In this document: in pieces, positions 56,095-64,000 of the stretch | Numbering within the stretch: position 1 is the stretch's first letter | Layout of the letters: every line of letters begins with the position of its first letter | NCBI RefSeq assembly: GCF_000735135.1 | Contig: NZ_JPLZ01000006.1 | Span: 1,488,001 to 1,552,000, forward strand | From: Chryseobacterium sp. FH1 | GTDB taxonomy: Bacteria; Bacteroidota; Bacteroidia; Flavobacteriales; Weeksellaceae | Direction: 5' to 3' | DNA length: 64,000 nt | The notes under the pieces: generated by a model | Databases searched by the model: none | Seen by the model: only the letters and a program-made list of their open reading frames with translations | What the model was told of the DNA's origin: nothing | Program-made: the position numbers and the translations under genes

Positions 56095-56248
56095 GTTTTT
56101 TTGGGCGTGCCCCTCTCCAGCGCTAAGGCCAATACTCGGGTCGCGCTGTCCACTAATATCTTTTTGTTTTTAGAAATTTTGTAAAACGGTAGAAAGATTG
56201 GTTCAAAAAACAAAAAGGATAACCGTTACCATCGCTCACGCGCTTCGC
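56095..56248 (-). repeat. Recurrent flavobacterial intergenic element
   Basis: On the minus strand the element reads GCGTGAGCGATGG, ATCCTTTTTGTTTTT, then the complementary AAAAACAAAAAGAT, then GGACAGCGCGACCCGAG and GGGGCACGCCCA. Arms 56158-56171 and 56206-56220 pair with one bulge. I recall similar blocks, with the same order, in intergenic regions of many flavobacterial genomes; this cannot be confirmed here. It has no credible reading frame. The role is unknown. Confidence 0.5.
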
Positions 56249-56287
56249 AAAGTACAACCTTTCACATCAAAACAAGTTTCCCATAAC

Positions 56288-56319
56288 TCTCAAACTCTCA
56301 AACCCTCAAACTCTCCAAC
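56288..56319 (+). repeat. Octamer tandem repeat, four units
   Basis: Four 8-bp units (TCTCAAAC, TCTCAAAC, CCTCAAAC, TCTCCAAC) overlap the last codons of the glycosyltransferase gene. The related array at 18180-18203 has three units. Confidence 0.6.
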
Positions 56320-57602
56320 TTCATCGATAATTTCTGAGTCAATTCCTTGCGACTAAATTCATTGATACTAGCAGAATTTTGAATTGCTTTTCCAGATTTC
56401 CAATCCTGATATAGCGACAGAATAAAATCCGAGATTTCCCCACTTTCCGAATAATCAAAATGCTTTCCCGCTTTGGTTTTTTCCAGAATAGTTTCCACAT
56501 CAGCGTATTTCGGGCCGAAAGAAATAATCTGTCTTCCCGTCGCCAGATATTCAAACAACTTTCCAGGGATGATTCCTTTCGAACTTTCATTAGGAAAATT
56601 AGTTATCAAAAGCAAATCCGAATTTTCCATTTCCTTCACAGATTCATTGTGTGCCAAGTAACCAAGATTCTTGATGTTATTTTTCAAAACAGAATTCTCA
56701 ATGTCGTTCAAGATTTTATCATCCACTCTTCCAACAAATTTCAATTCAAAATCATTAGAAAAATCCTGATGTTTTTCACAAAGTAAAGTCAAAGCATTCC
56801 AAAGATTTTCGGGATTTCTCAATTGCTCCATAACGCCAACGTAGCTCAAAGTGAATTTTGCAGAGAGGAAGGGATTCGAACCTTCGATAGTTTCTTGTTT
56901 GTCAAAACCGTTAGTAATACAAAAAGCATTCGCCCCATTTTTCATAAAATTCTCTGCGTCCGTGTAGCTTGTCGCCAATGTCAAATCTGCATTTTCGAAA
57001 ACTGATTTTTCAAGTTCTCTGTGTTTTTTGTCAGAACCAGAAGTTAGTTTCAAATGTTTGTAGTAGGAAATCTCTGTCCAAGGGTCACGGAAATCGGCAA
57101 TCCATTTTAAATTAGGCAATTCTTTTTTCAATCCGAGTCCAATCAAATGCAAACTGTGAGGCGGACCAGTTGTGACAATTGTATCAATGTGATTTTCGGT
57201 CAGATAATTTTTTAAAAATTTAATCGAAGGTTTTACCCAAAATTTCCTTGCATCTGGAATGAAAAAATTACCTCTGATAAAAATAGAAAGCTTCGAAACA
57301 AAAGACTGATTCTTCCCAACATCAAACTGTCCACCTTTGAATTTCTTATTGCTCTTACTAAATTTCTCCGCAATCTGATAAGGTTCCCAAATATTGGTCT
57401 TCACGATTTTCAGATGTTTTGGAACTTCTTTTATTAAAGTCTCGTCCATCAAAGGATAACTCGGGTTTTCCGGTGTGTAAATAATTGGTTCCCAGCCAAA
57501 TTCTGGAAGATATTTTGCAAACTTCAACCAACGTTGTACGCCAGGTCCGCCTGCTGGTGGCCAATAATAAGTGACGATTAAAACTTTTTTAGAATTTTCC
57601 AT
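56298..57602 (-). CDS. GT4-like glycosyltransferase
   Basis: A 434-residue GT-B glycosyltransferase. The N-terminal strand VLIVTYYWPPAGGPGVQRWLKFAKYL is typical of bacterial surface polysaccharide GT4 enzymes. The C-terminal donor site includes LGYLAHNESVKEMENSDLLLI and GIIPGKLFEYLATGRQIIS, with the conserved glutamate in KLFEYLA. The last eight codons are read from an octamer repeat. It stands alone; no other polysaccharide genes are near it. Confidence 0.85.
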   Translation of the reverse strand: MENSKKVLIVTYYWPPAGGPGVQRWLKFAKYLPEFGWEPIIYTPENPSYPLMDETLIKEVPKHLKIVKTNIWEPYQIAEKFSKSNKKFKGGQFDVGKNQSFVSKLSIFIRGNFFIPDARKFWVKPSIKFLKNYLTENHIDTIVTTGPPHSLHLIGLGLKKELPNLKWIADFRDPWTEISYYKHLKLTSGSDKKHRELEKSVFENADLTLATSYTDAENFMKNGANAFCITNGFDKQETIEGSNPFLSAKFTLSYVGVMEQLRNPENLWNALTLLCEKHQDFSNDFELKFVGRVDDKILNDIENSVLKNNIKNLGYLAHNESVKEMENSDLLLITNFPNESSKGIIPGKLFEYLATGRQIISFGPKYADVETILEKTKAGKHFDYSESGEISDFILSLYQDWKSGKAIQNSASINEFSRKELTQKLSMKLESLRV

Positions 57603-57731
57603 TTAAGAATTTCGGCTTCATCAAACTATTCAGTAAATTTATATGTTTTTTCGAAAGGTCTAAAATAGGACTTTTTACAGTTCGTTTCAAAACCAAAATC
57701 AAGAAAAACATTAATTTCTATTTCAAGACCA

Positions 57732-58292
57732 ATGAACTATTTCTCCGACCAAAAATTCACGAAAATCAGCACGGAAAAACTTGAAAAAGCGGATTACGAA
57801 AACTGTATTTTCACGGAATGCAATTTTGCGAATCAAGATTTATCAGATTTCAAATTCTCGGATTGTGACTTTAAGGATTGTGATTTCAGCAATGCGAAGA
57901 TTCATCAAACGGCTTTTAGGGACGTGGTTTTCAAGAATTGTAAAATGATTGGGCTTAGTTTTGATGACGCGCATTCCTTCAATATTTCTTTCAAGTTTGA
58001 GGGTTGTCTGCTCAATCATTCTTCGTTTTATCAATTGGATATTCGGAAAACGGTGTTCAAAAATTGCAGTCTTCAGGAAGTCGATTTTACGGAAGCAAAT
58101 CTTTCCAATTCATTTTTCGATGATTCAAATTTGACAAACGCGGTTTTTGACCGAACGATTTTGGACCAAGCAAATCTGAAAAATGCCATCAACTTTTCCA
58201 TCGATCCAAGTAAAAATCAACTCAAAAAAACCAAATTTGCAAAAGACAATCTCTCAGGACTATTGGATCAATTGCAAATTATTATTGAATAA
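57732..58292 (+). CDS. Pentapeptide repeat protein
   Basis: A 186-residue protein of A(D/N)LxF-type pentapeptide repeats from residue 20 to 155 (for example FSDCDFKDCDFSNAKI and LTNAVFDRTILDQANL). It should form a right-handed quadrilateral beta-helix. Its size resembles that of Qnr/McbG topoisomerase-protecting proteins, but that assignment is not established by sequence alone. It has no signal peptide and is 23 bp from the next gene. Confidence 0.8.
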   Translation: MNYFSDQKFTKISTEKLEKADYENCIFTECNFANQDLSDFKFSDCDFKDCDFSNAKIHQTAFRDVVFKNCKMIGLSFDDAHSFNISFKFEGCLLNHSSFYQLDIRKTVFKNCSLQEVDFTEANLSNSFFDDSNLTNAVFDRTILDQANLKNAINFSIDPSKNQLKKTKFAKDNLSGLLDQLQIIIE

Positions 58293-58315
58293 TTAGACCT
58301 AATTAAATTAAAAAA

Positions 58316-60004
58316 ATGAAAAAAATATTATACGCCAGTTTCCTTTTATCCATAACGGTTTCTGCACAATATACGGACATTAATATCATCAAAGAAGTCA
58401 AAGTGAAAAACAAAGGTGTTGTGGTTTCTGCGCATCCTTTGGCGAGTGAAGCCGGTGCGAAAATCCTTAGACAAGGCGGAAATGCATTTGACGCAGTGAT
58501 CGCGACACAGTTGGCTTTGGCAGTTGTTTATCCTCAAGCTGGAAACATCGGTGGCGGTGGATTTATGGTGGCGACAACTGCAGAAGGAAAGAAAATCGCA
58601 TTGGATTATCGTGAAACTGCGCCTTCCAAAGCATCTTTCGATATGTATTGGGACAAAGAAGGCAATGCGAATGTTGACCTTTCCCAAAACGGACGATTAG
58701 CAGTTGGCGTTCCGGGAAGTATTTCTGGGATGTTCGAAACTTTGAAATATGCGAAATTGCCTTTCTCTAAGCTGATTGAACCTGCGATAGATCTTGCGGA
58801 CAAAGGTTTTGCCATCACAGAACAAGAAGCTGGATTGCTGAATTCCCACAAAGCTGATTTCCTCAAAAATAACAAAAACAAAACGGTTTTCGTAAAAGAT
58901 ACAGATTGGAAAATTGGAGATTTGCTGATTCAGAAAGAATTGGCGGAGACGTTGAAAAGAATCCAAAAGTCGGGTGAGAAGGAATTTTATCAAGGAAAAA
59001 CAGCAGATTTGATTCTTGCGGAAATGAAACTCGGAAACGGAATTGTACAATCTCAGGATCTTAAAAATTATAAAACCAAAGAAAGAAAACCGCTTGTTTT
59101 TGATTACAAAGGACATCAGATTGTCTCGATGCCCTTTCCTTCCAGTGGTGGCGTTTTGTTGGCGCAAATGCTGAAAATGTCTGCTTATGAAGATCTTTCA
59201 AAGTACCAACAAAATTCGACAGAAGCGGTTCAAATAATGGTGGAAGCGGAACGGAGAGCATACGCTGATAGAGCGGAATATATGGGCGATCCGGATTTCA
59301 TCCAAGATAAAACGGCAATGCTGATCTCCGATGAATATTTGAAAAGTCGTTGGAAATCTTACAGTCCAAAATTGGCTACGCCGAGTAAAGACGTGGGAAA
59401 TATCATCAATTCAAATCGAAAGGAAAGTACGGAAACCACGCAGGTCTCTATCTTGGACAAGTTCGGAAATGCGGTTTCTGTGACCACGACTTTGAACGGA
59501 CTCTATGGAAGCAAAACGGTAGTTTCCGGCGCGGGATTTTTCTTGAATAATGAAATGGACGATTTCTCCATCAAACCAGGCGTTCCAAATATGTTCGGCG
59601 CAGTTGGCGGAGAAGCGAACAAAATTGAGCCCGGAAAAAGAATGCTTTCCTCGATGACGCCGACTTTGGTTTTGAAAGATAACAAAGTAAAAATAGTGGT
59701 TGGAACGCCTGGTGGAACTACGATTCCGACGTCCGTTTTCCAAGCGATTGTTGGCGTGATTGATTTCAAACAAAACACCAATTTCTCTGTCAACGCTCCG
59801 AAATTCCACCACCAATGGTTGCCGGAAATTGTAACTGTCGAAAAGAATTTTCCATCAGCCACCATCAAAGACCTTGAAAAAATGGGATATAAGATTGACA
59901 AGCGCAGTCAGATCGGAAGAACAGAAATGATTTTGATTGATGATAATAAAACCGTTCACGCGGTTGCAGATGGGAGAGGAGATGATTCTGTGGGAGTGGA
60001 GTGA
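58316..60004 (+). CDS. ggt: Gamma-glutamyltransferase
   Basis: A 562-residue periplasmic Ntn-hydrolase that cleaves gamma-glutamyl bonds, mainly of glutathione. A signal peptide ends TVSAQ. The N-terminal block GNAFDAVIATQLALAVVYPQAGNIGGGGF is the family signature. The autoprocessing threonine follows STE near residue 379 in TETTQVSI; the usual TTH is TTQ here. The small subunit then carries the GAGFFLNNEMDDFS and AVGGEANKIEPGKRMLSSMTP blocks. The length is normal. A lipoprotein gene follows after 22 bp. Confidence 0.92.
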   Translation: MKKILYASFLLSITVSAQYTDINIIKEVKVKNKGVVVSAHPLASEAGAKILRQGGNAFDAVIATQLALAVVYPQAGNIGGGGFMVATTAEGKKIALDYRETAPSKASFDMYWDKEGNANVDLSQNGRLAVGVPGSISGMFETLKYAKLPFSKLIEPAIDLADKGFAITEQEAGLLNSHKADFLKNNKNKTVFVKDTDWKIGDLLIQKELAETLKRIQKSGEKEFYQGKTADLILAEMKLGNGIVQSQDLKNYKTKERKPLVFDYKGHQIVSMPFPSSGGVLLAQMLKMSAYEDLSKYQQNSTEAVQIMVEAERRAYADRAEYMGDPDFIQDKTAMLISDEYLKSRWKSYSPKLATPSKDVGNIINSNRKESTETTQVSILDKFGNAVSVTTTLNGLYGSKTVVSGAGFFLNNEMDDFSIKPGVPNMFGAVGGEANKIEPGKRMLSSMTPTLVLKDNKVKIVVGTPGGTTIPTSVFQAIVGVIDFKQNTNFSVNAPKFHHQWLPEIVTVEKNFPSATIKDLEKMGYKIDKRSQIGRTEMILIDDNKTVHAVADGRGDDSVGVE

Positions 60005-60026
60005 TTTTTTTTAATTAGCAGTAATT

Positions 60027-60548
60027 ATGAAGTCAAAATTCTCAATTTTATTTCTGTTTCTAATTTTACTTTTTTCTTGTTCTAAAGATGAGATTCAATA
60101 TATAGAACTTACAGGTGGACGTGAAATGGATCGTAGCAAAGAAAGATTTGGCATTAAAATTAAGTCGGATAACCACATTTATTTTTGTAAAGAGATAATG
60201 GATGTTAAACCAGATAACTATGATCATCATAGCGGAAAATATAGTTACTATAAATCAATTTCAAAAGTTGATTTTATGGAATATCAAGCTTTAGTGTTCA
60301 ATAATTTTTCAAGAGATAAGGTAGATGCATTTAGTTCTATCCCGGATGCAAAAGCTTATCAGATAAAATTTCAGTTCACGAATGCGCAGGAAAAATTGAC
60401 ATTCTATCCCGAGTATTTGAATGAAAAACAAAGTTTTATTATTGAAATGCTTGAAAGATTAAAGTATAAGAAATTTAAGGCGATAGATTCAATTGAATTT
60501 TCGAAAGATTTACTTCAAGAGAAACTTCCAGAGCCACCAAAATTTTAA
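60027..60548 (+). CDS. Hypothetical lipoprotein
   Basis: A 173-residue protein with a lipoprotein signal (residues 1-17, lipobox LFSC). No known domain is recognised. The mature part is rich in lysine, aspartate and tyrosine. It follows ggt by 22 bp and may be in its operon; a hairpin that can terminate transcription in both directions lies 15 bp after it. Confidence 0.7.
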   Translation: MKSKFSILFLFLILLFSCSKDEIQYIELTGGREMDRSKERFGIKIKSDNHIYFCKEIMDVKPDNYDHHSGKYSYYKSISKVDFMEYQALVFNNFSRDKVDAFSSIPDAKAYQIKFQFTNAQEKLTFYPEYLNEKQSFIIEMLERLKYKKFKAIDSIEFSKDLLQEKLPEPPKF

Positions 60549-60562
60549 ACAAAGCCAAAGCA

Positions 60563-60589
60563 AAAGGCTTCCAAATTTTGGAAGCCTTT
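60563..60589. terminator. Bidirectional hairpin between the lipoprotein gene and rny
   Basis: A 12-bp perfect stem (60563-60574 with 60578-60589) has a 3-nt loop and short T runs on both sides. It separates two convergent genes. Confidence 0.7.
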
Positions 60590-60611
60590 CATTATTATAT
60601 CAAACTGAAAA

Positions 60612-62183
60612 TTACCTCGCGATATTCACAGATCTTGTTTCTCTGATAACAGTTACTCTTACTTGTCCTGGGTAAGTCAATTCGTTTTGAATCTTTTCAG
60701 AGATATCGTAAGACAATTGATGAGCATTTTCGTCGTTCACTTTTCCACTTTCTACCATAACTCTAAGCTCTCTTCCCGCTTGGATTGCGTAAGCGCTGGA
60801 AACGCCGTCGAAACTTAACGCAGCTGCTTCAAGATCTTTCAACCTTTGGATGTAAGATTCCAAGACTTGTCTTCTTGCGCCTGGTCTTGCACCGGAGATG
60901 GCGTCGGCAACCTGGATGATTGGTGATAGGAGAGAAGTCATTTCGATCTCGTCGTGGTGAGCACCGATTGCGTTGATCACTTCAGCATTTTCGCCATATT
61001 TCTCAGCCCATTGCATTCCAAGAAGTGCGTGTGGCAATTCAGATTCCTGCTCTGGAACTTTTCCGATATCGTGTAACAAACCAGCTCTTTTCGCAAGTTT
61101 TACATTTAATCCCAATTCCGCTGCCATAGTTGCTGCGATGTTCGCAACTTCTCTGGAGTGTTGAAGAAGGTTTTGACCGTAAGAAGAACGGAACTTCATT
61201 CTACCAACCACTTTTACCAATTCTGGGTGAAGACCGTGGATTCCAAGATCGATGATGGTTCTCTTACCAACTTCAATGATTTCTTCCTCGATTTGTTTTC
61301 TTGTTTTTTCAACCACCTCTTCGATTCTCGCTGGGTGAATTCTACCATCTGTCACCAATCTGTGAAGGGACAATCGTGCAATTTCTCTTCTCACAGGATC
61401 GAAACAGGAAAGAAGGATTGCTTCTGGCGTGTCATCAACGATGATTTCTACGCCTGTCGCAGCTTCCAACGCTCGGATGTTTCTACCTTCACGTCCGATG
61501 ATTCTACCTTTGATCTCGTCGGATTCGATATTAAATACAGAAACCGAGTTTTCAACTGCTTGCTCTGTTCCAATTCTTTGGATGGTTTGGATAACGATTT
61601 TTCTGGCTTCACTTTTCGCATTCAGTTGCGCTTCCTCCATAATGCTTTGAACGTGCGCTGATGCTTTCGTTTTAGCTTCTGATTTCAGGGATTCTACCAA
61701 TTCGTTTTTCGCTTCTTCTGCAGAATAGTTGGATATTTTTTCCAGCATTTCTACTTTCTGAGCGGTTGCAACTTCCAGATCGTGTTGTTTTTTCTGAACA
61801 ACTTCCAATTTTTTGTTGTAGTCTGCAACTTGTCTTTCCAGGTCTTTTTCTAATTTTCCAGCTTTGCTAAGCTCGTCATTTAGTTTGTTTTCTTTGTCCT
61901 TGGTGCGTTTTTCAGATTCCTGCATCTTTCTCTCACGTGATTGGATGTCTGCATCGTGCTGAGATTTAAGCTCCATAAACTTTTCTTTTGCCTGGAGATG
62001 TTTTTCTTTTCTTACAGCTTCTGATTGCACATTGGCTTTTTCTATAATGTTTTCGGCTGTTTTCTTTGCATCTTCTATCACGAACTGTGCTTTTGTATTC
62101 AAAGAACTCTTTCCGAAGAAAAGTCCTGCAACTGCGCCGATGATAAGTGCAACAACACCGATAATAATGGTAAGTGTGTCCAT
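60612..62183 (-). CDS. rny: Ribonuclease Y
   Basis: A 523-residue membrane-anchored endoribonuclease that starts mRNA decay. The N-terminal helix (residues 4-24) anchors it, a coiled coil runs to about 190, the KH domain covers about 215-280 ([20 protein letters not shown]), and the HD domain about 335-430 with the metal motif GLLHDIGK and AHHDEIE. Length and order are standard. It lies downstream of zapA and the 6S RNA candidate on the same strand. Confidence 0.94.
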   Translation of the reverse strand: MDTLTIIIGVVALIIGAVAGLFFGKSSLNTKAQFVIEDAKKTAENIIEKANVQSEAVRKEKHLQAKEKFMELKSQHDADIQSRERKMQESEKRTKDKENKLNDELSKAGKLEKDLERQVADYNKKLEVVQKKQHDLEVATAQKVEMLEKISNYSAEEAKNELVESLKSEAKTKASAHVQSIMEEAQLNAKSEARKIVIQTIQRIGTEQAVENSVSVFNIESDEIKGRIIGREGRNIRALEAATGVEIIVDDTPEAILLSCFDPVRREIARLSLHRLVTDGRIHPARIEEVVEKTRKQIEEEIIEVGKRTIIDLGIHGLHPELVKVVGRMKFRSSYGQNLLQHSREVANIAATMAAELGLNVKLAKRAGLLHDIGKVPEQESELPHALLGMQWAEKYGENAEVINAIGAHHDEIEMTSLLSPIIQVADAISGARPGARRQVLESYIQRLKDLEAAALSFDGVSSAYAIQAGRELRVMVESGKVNDENAHQLSYDISEKIQNELTYPGQVRVTVIRETRSVNIAR

Positions 62184-62236
62184 AAAATTTATATATATTG
62201 AGTTTTAATTGTCTCTTTTGTTTTGTAAAAAGTATA

Positions 62237-62309
62237 ATGTACAATGTACGTTGACTTTCTTTATTATAATCTTAATACTTTATACATTTTTACTTTGTAC
62301 ATTGTACAT
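62237..62309. repeat. 13-bp inverted repeat in the rny leader region
   Basis: ATGTACAATGTAC at 62237-62249 is perfectly complementary to 62297-62309, with 47 bp between. It lies between the end of the 6S RNA candidate and rny. Confidence 0.55.
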
Positions 62310-62478
62310 AAAAAAACCTACAACAGTTCAGATATAGAGTAAACTCCATAAAAACACGATTTGAACTGATTTTCACTCTCTGTAATCTGCGCAAGGCAGC
62401 ACGCCATCAAATGAACTTTCGTCCGGTAATTTTTAATTGTTGAGTTTACTTCTTTGTGTTAGAACTATTGTAGGTAGC
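62310..62478 (-). ncRNA. ssrS: 6S RNA (ssrS) candidate
   Basis: On the minus strand the end arms ACCTACAATAGTTC (62475-62462) and GAACTGTTGTAGGT (62329-62316) pair over 14 bp with one G-U. A second paired block (GTAAACTC with GAGTTTAC, 62442-62449 with 62339-62346) lies inside, leaving a large central bubble, the outline of 6S RNA. The closing stem ends in a T tract that acts as the terminator. The length is about 168 nt. The position just after zapA matches the zapA-ssrS order of other bacteria. The rest of 62184-62497 holds only the 13-bp inverted repeat. Confidence 0.72.
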
Positions 62479-62497
62479 TTGTCAATTCGAAAAAAAA

Positions 62498-62785
62498 TTA
62501 TTTTTCTAATTGGTCTAAGAGTGCGTTGATCTTCACCACGCGCTCGTTTGTATTTTTAATATTTTTCTCATTGTTTAAAGAATAAACTTCTGCGTTGGTC
62601 CCGAGTTTCAAAACGCACATTGCGAGTGCATCTTGTTTGTCCCTCACGTCGAAACTGGCTTCGAAGTCCTTAATCATACTTTCTATCTGCTTGCCAACTT
62701 TCCTTAGGGTTTCCTCCTCGGCTGCTGGTACATTTAGCGGATAATTTCGTCCGGCAATAGTTATAGTTATTCTTCTGAAATCCAT
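62498..62785 (-). CDS. zapA: Cell division protein ZapA
   Basis: A 95-residue ZapA protein, which crosslinks FtsZ protofilaments at midcell. The N-terminus RRITITIAGRNYPLNVPAAEEETLRKV is characteristic and a coiled coil occupies residues 60-95. The preceding coiled-coil gene ends 2 bp before its ATG, so the two are coupled. The 6S RNA candidate begins about 20 bp after its stop. Confidence 0.9.
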   Translation of the reverse strand: MDFRRITITIAGRNYPLNVPAAEEETLRKVGKQIESMIKDFEASFDVRDKQDALAMCVLKLGTNAEVYSLNNEKNIKNTNERVVKINALLDQLEK

Positions 62786-62787
62786 AG

Positions 62788-63090
62788 TTATAAGCCGGTG
62801 TTTTGTAATTCAGAAACGCACATATCTATTTCTTTTACCAGTCTGTTGATGTGATTTTTCATCAAGCGGTTGTGTTCTGCGTTTCCGGATATTGCTGAAT
62901 AAAGTTTTAATTCTTTGTTTTCTTCTACTAAGATCTGGTTTCTGCGTTTCTCTGCAACATATTCTTCCTTCAATTTCTCCAGCTCCTCAGACGTTTCTGC
63001 GTGTTTCTCCGAAAGATTCTTAAACTTCTTATAAAGATTGAGAATCTTTTTTTCTAAAACAGAAAAGTTGTTTTCTAATTCGCCTAACAT
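62788..63090 (-). CDS. Coiled-coil protein upstream of zapA (ZapB-like)
   Basis: A 100-residue protein that is almost entirely coiled coil (residues 5-70 heptads, then a short C-terminal helix). It precedes zapA by 2 bp in a pattern usual for Bacteroidota, so it is probably a division accessory factor. No catalytic motif is present. ZapB identity is suggested by fold and position only. Confidence 0.75.
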   Translation of the reverse strand: MLGELENNFSVLEKKILNLYKKFKNLSEKHAETSEELEKLKEEYVAEKRRNQILVEENKELKLYSAISGNAEHNRLMKNHINRLVKEIDMCVSELQNTGL

Positions 63091-63307
63091 AACCAGAATT
63101 AAATTCTAACTTTTACAAAAATAGGAAAAATTAATGATGATTTAACACGTTATTTCTGTTTTGTGAAATCGAAATTGCTTCTGTTTGATTTATAATGATT
63201 TAACTTTAAGTAAGTCATCAAAATAATTAAGAATGAAAACTTTGAGAATCATTTAATCTAAATTTAAATAAAAAAAAGAGCCTTTGGGAAAAAGCTCAAT
63301 TTGTATT

Positions 63308-64000
63308 TTATTCAAATTTCAGAACGAACATAAAGGCTCTGGATTGCATTGTAGAAATCGTTGGCGTCCAATATGGCGGTGTTGTGTCTTTATCAGAGAC
63401 CAATTCGTTGTTTGTGAAGAATGTTCCTCTGATTGCAGGTGTCAGTTTAAATCTACTGAAGTATAACTGAATACCAATCTCCGCACTCCAACCGAAATTG
63501 TGAGTTGTAGTTCTGAAAGTATTCTGTAAATTGTCACCTTCTGATGTTTGGTTGGATTGCAAATTAACCAAGTAATTAATCCCGGCCGCAGCGTAAGGTC
63601 GCGAGTTGTACCAACGATCGCCATGAACTTCCAGCAAAACTGGAATATCAATATAAGTTGACTTTACAATTTTTTTTGTGTAAGCTTCATCTGGATTTGA
63701 AATTACTTCAGCAAAATTTCCATCCTGAAGAGGGAAGCCTGAAGGATATAATTCATTGACACGGTCGAAAGTGTTGAAAGTCAAATCTCTTTGTACAAAA
63801 TGCAAACCTGGTTCAATTCTCAAATCAAAGAATTCATTCAATCTCATTTTTCCGATCAATCCTGCTCCGAAACTGTAGGTCGCCTTGGACTCTACCAAAT
63901 TCTGGTTGCCATCCATCCCTAAAACAGGATTGAGATTCATTTTGTAATCGAAGTTATTGGCTGCAAGATAAAATCCGTAGCTGAATTTATTCAGATCAAA
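63308..64000 (-). CDS. porT: PorT-type outer membrane protein of type IX secretion (partial)
   Basis: The C-terminal part (at least 230 residues) of a PorT-family beta-barrel, needed for type IX secretion and gliding in Bacteroidota. The reading frame stays open to the window edge; the ATG at 63940 is internal, because upstream in-frame codons continue a typical FSYGFYLAANNFDYKM strand. Visible family blocks are LRIEPGLHFVQRDLTF, STYIDIPVLLEV, RPYAAAGINYLVNL, HNFGWSAEIGIQLYF and FKLTPAIRGTFFTNNEL. The start is outside the window. Confidence 0.8.
   Translation of the reverse strand, partial: FDLNKFSYGFYLAANNFDYKMNLNPVLGMDGNQNLVESKATYSFGAGLIGKMRLNEFFDLRIEPGLHFVQRDLTFNTFDRVNELYPSGFPLQDGNFAEVISNPDEAYTKKIVKSTYIDIPVLLEVHGDRWYNSRPYAAAGINYLVNLQSNQTSEGDNLQNTFRTTTHNFGWSAEIGIQLYFSRFKLTPAIRGTFFTNNELVSDKDTTPPYWTPTISTMQSRAFMFVLKFE

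Noticed and set aside
58697-59167. 156-residue minus-strand open frame
   Set aside because: It is antisense to ggt and has no domain of its own.
61158-61661. 167-residue plus-strand open frame
   Set aside because: It is antisense to the KH and HD domains of RNase Y.

Overview
This window is a stretch of chromosome from a low-GC Bacteroidota, most likely a flavobacterium of the Weeksellaceae (Chryseobacterium-like). The supporting signs are the Bacteroidota -7 promoter motif TAnnTTTG upstream of many genes, A-rich rather than Shine-Dalgarno leaders, a SusC-like TonB receptor with a carboxypeptidase-regulatory domain, a 58-residue histone H1-like protein, and a type IX secretion porT gene at the right edge. 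No rRNA, tRNA, CRISPR array, prophage or insertion sequence was seen.

Layout. 0-16 kb: histone H1-like protein, TetR with a divergent SDR/DUF2141 pair, a BCCT osmolyte transporter, a TonB receptor plus beta-propeller phytase operon, an AraC/ankyrin/amidohydrolase group, a fatty acid desaturase, a serine hydrolase and a LuxR-type regulator. 16.5-20.8 kb: an AraC-type regulator, Ku, and a LigD that is split by an A10 homopolymer. 20.8-31.1 kb: a stress island with a glycosyltransferase/Glf/glycosidase operon, katE, a zinc alcohol dehydrogenase, an lmo0937-type membrane peptide, two Crp/Fnr regulators, a small lipoprotein and a DUF892 protein. 31.2-34 kb: a MoxR/VWA pair flanked by two copies of a palindromic repeat. 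34.3-45.2 kb: hybrid histidine kinases, response regulators, CheR and CheB without chemoreceptors. 45.2-51 kb: second DUF892 protein, acyl-CoA dehydrogenase, cold-shock genes, catalase-like protein and SemiSWEET. 50.8-55.6 kb: ligase-associated DNA damage response genes (PdeM, Lhr-like helicase, ATP-dependent ligase). 56-64 kb: glycosyltransferase, pentapeptide repeat protein, gamma-glutamyltransferase, RNase Y, a 6S RNA candidate, ZapA and PorT.

The strongest new observation is a regulon written into the stress island. Five copies of the palindrome TTATGA-N6-TCATAA (one with a single mismatch) lie between 24.2 and 30.5 kb, one before each of five transcription units. In each case the palindrome centre is 29.5 bp (once 30.5 bp) upstream of a TAnnTTTG/A -7 box. 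That is the class II activator geometry of CRP/FNR proteins, and two Crp/Fnr-family genes sit in the same island. The targets (KatE, DUF892/YciF-like, lmo0937-like, envelope glycan enzymes) resemble the RpoS or SigB general stress regulons of other phyla.

Other notable items are the A10 frameshift that separates the phosphoesterase domain of LigD from its ligase-polymerase part, a REP-like inverted repeat that supplies the start codon of the helicase gene, a two-copy repeat with mutually exclusive stems, and a short orphan promoter-terminator unit at 2.9 kb.
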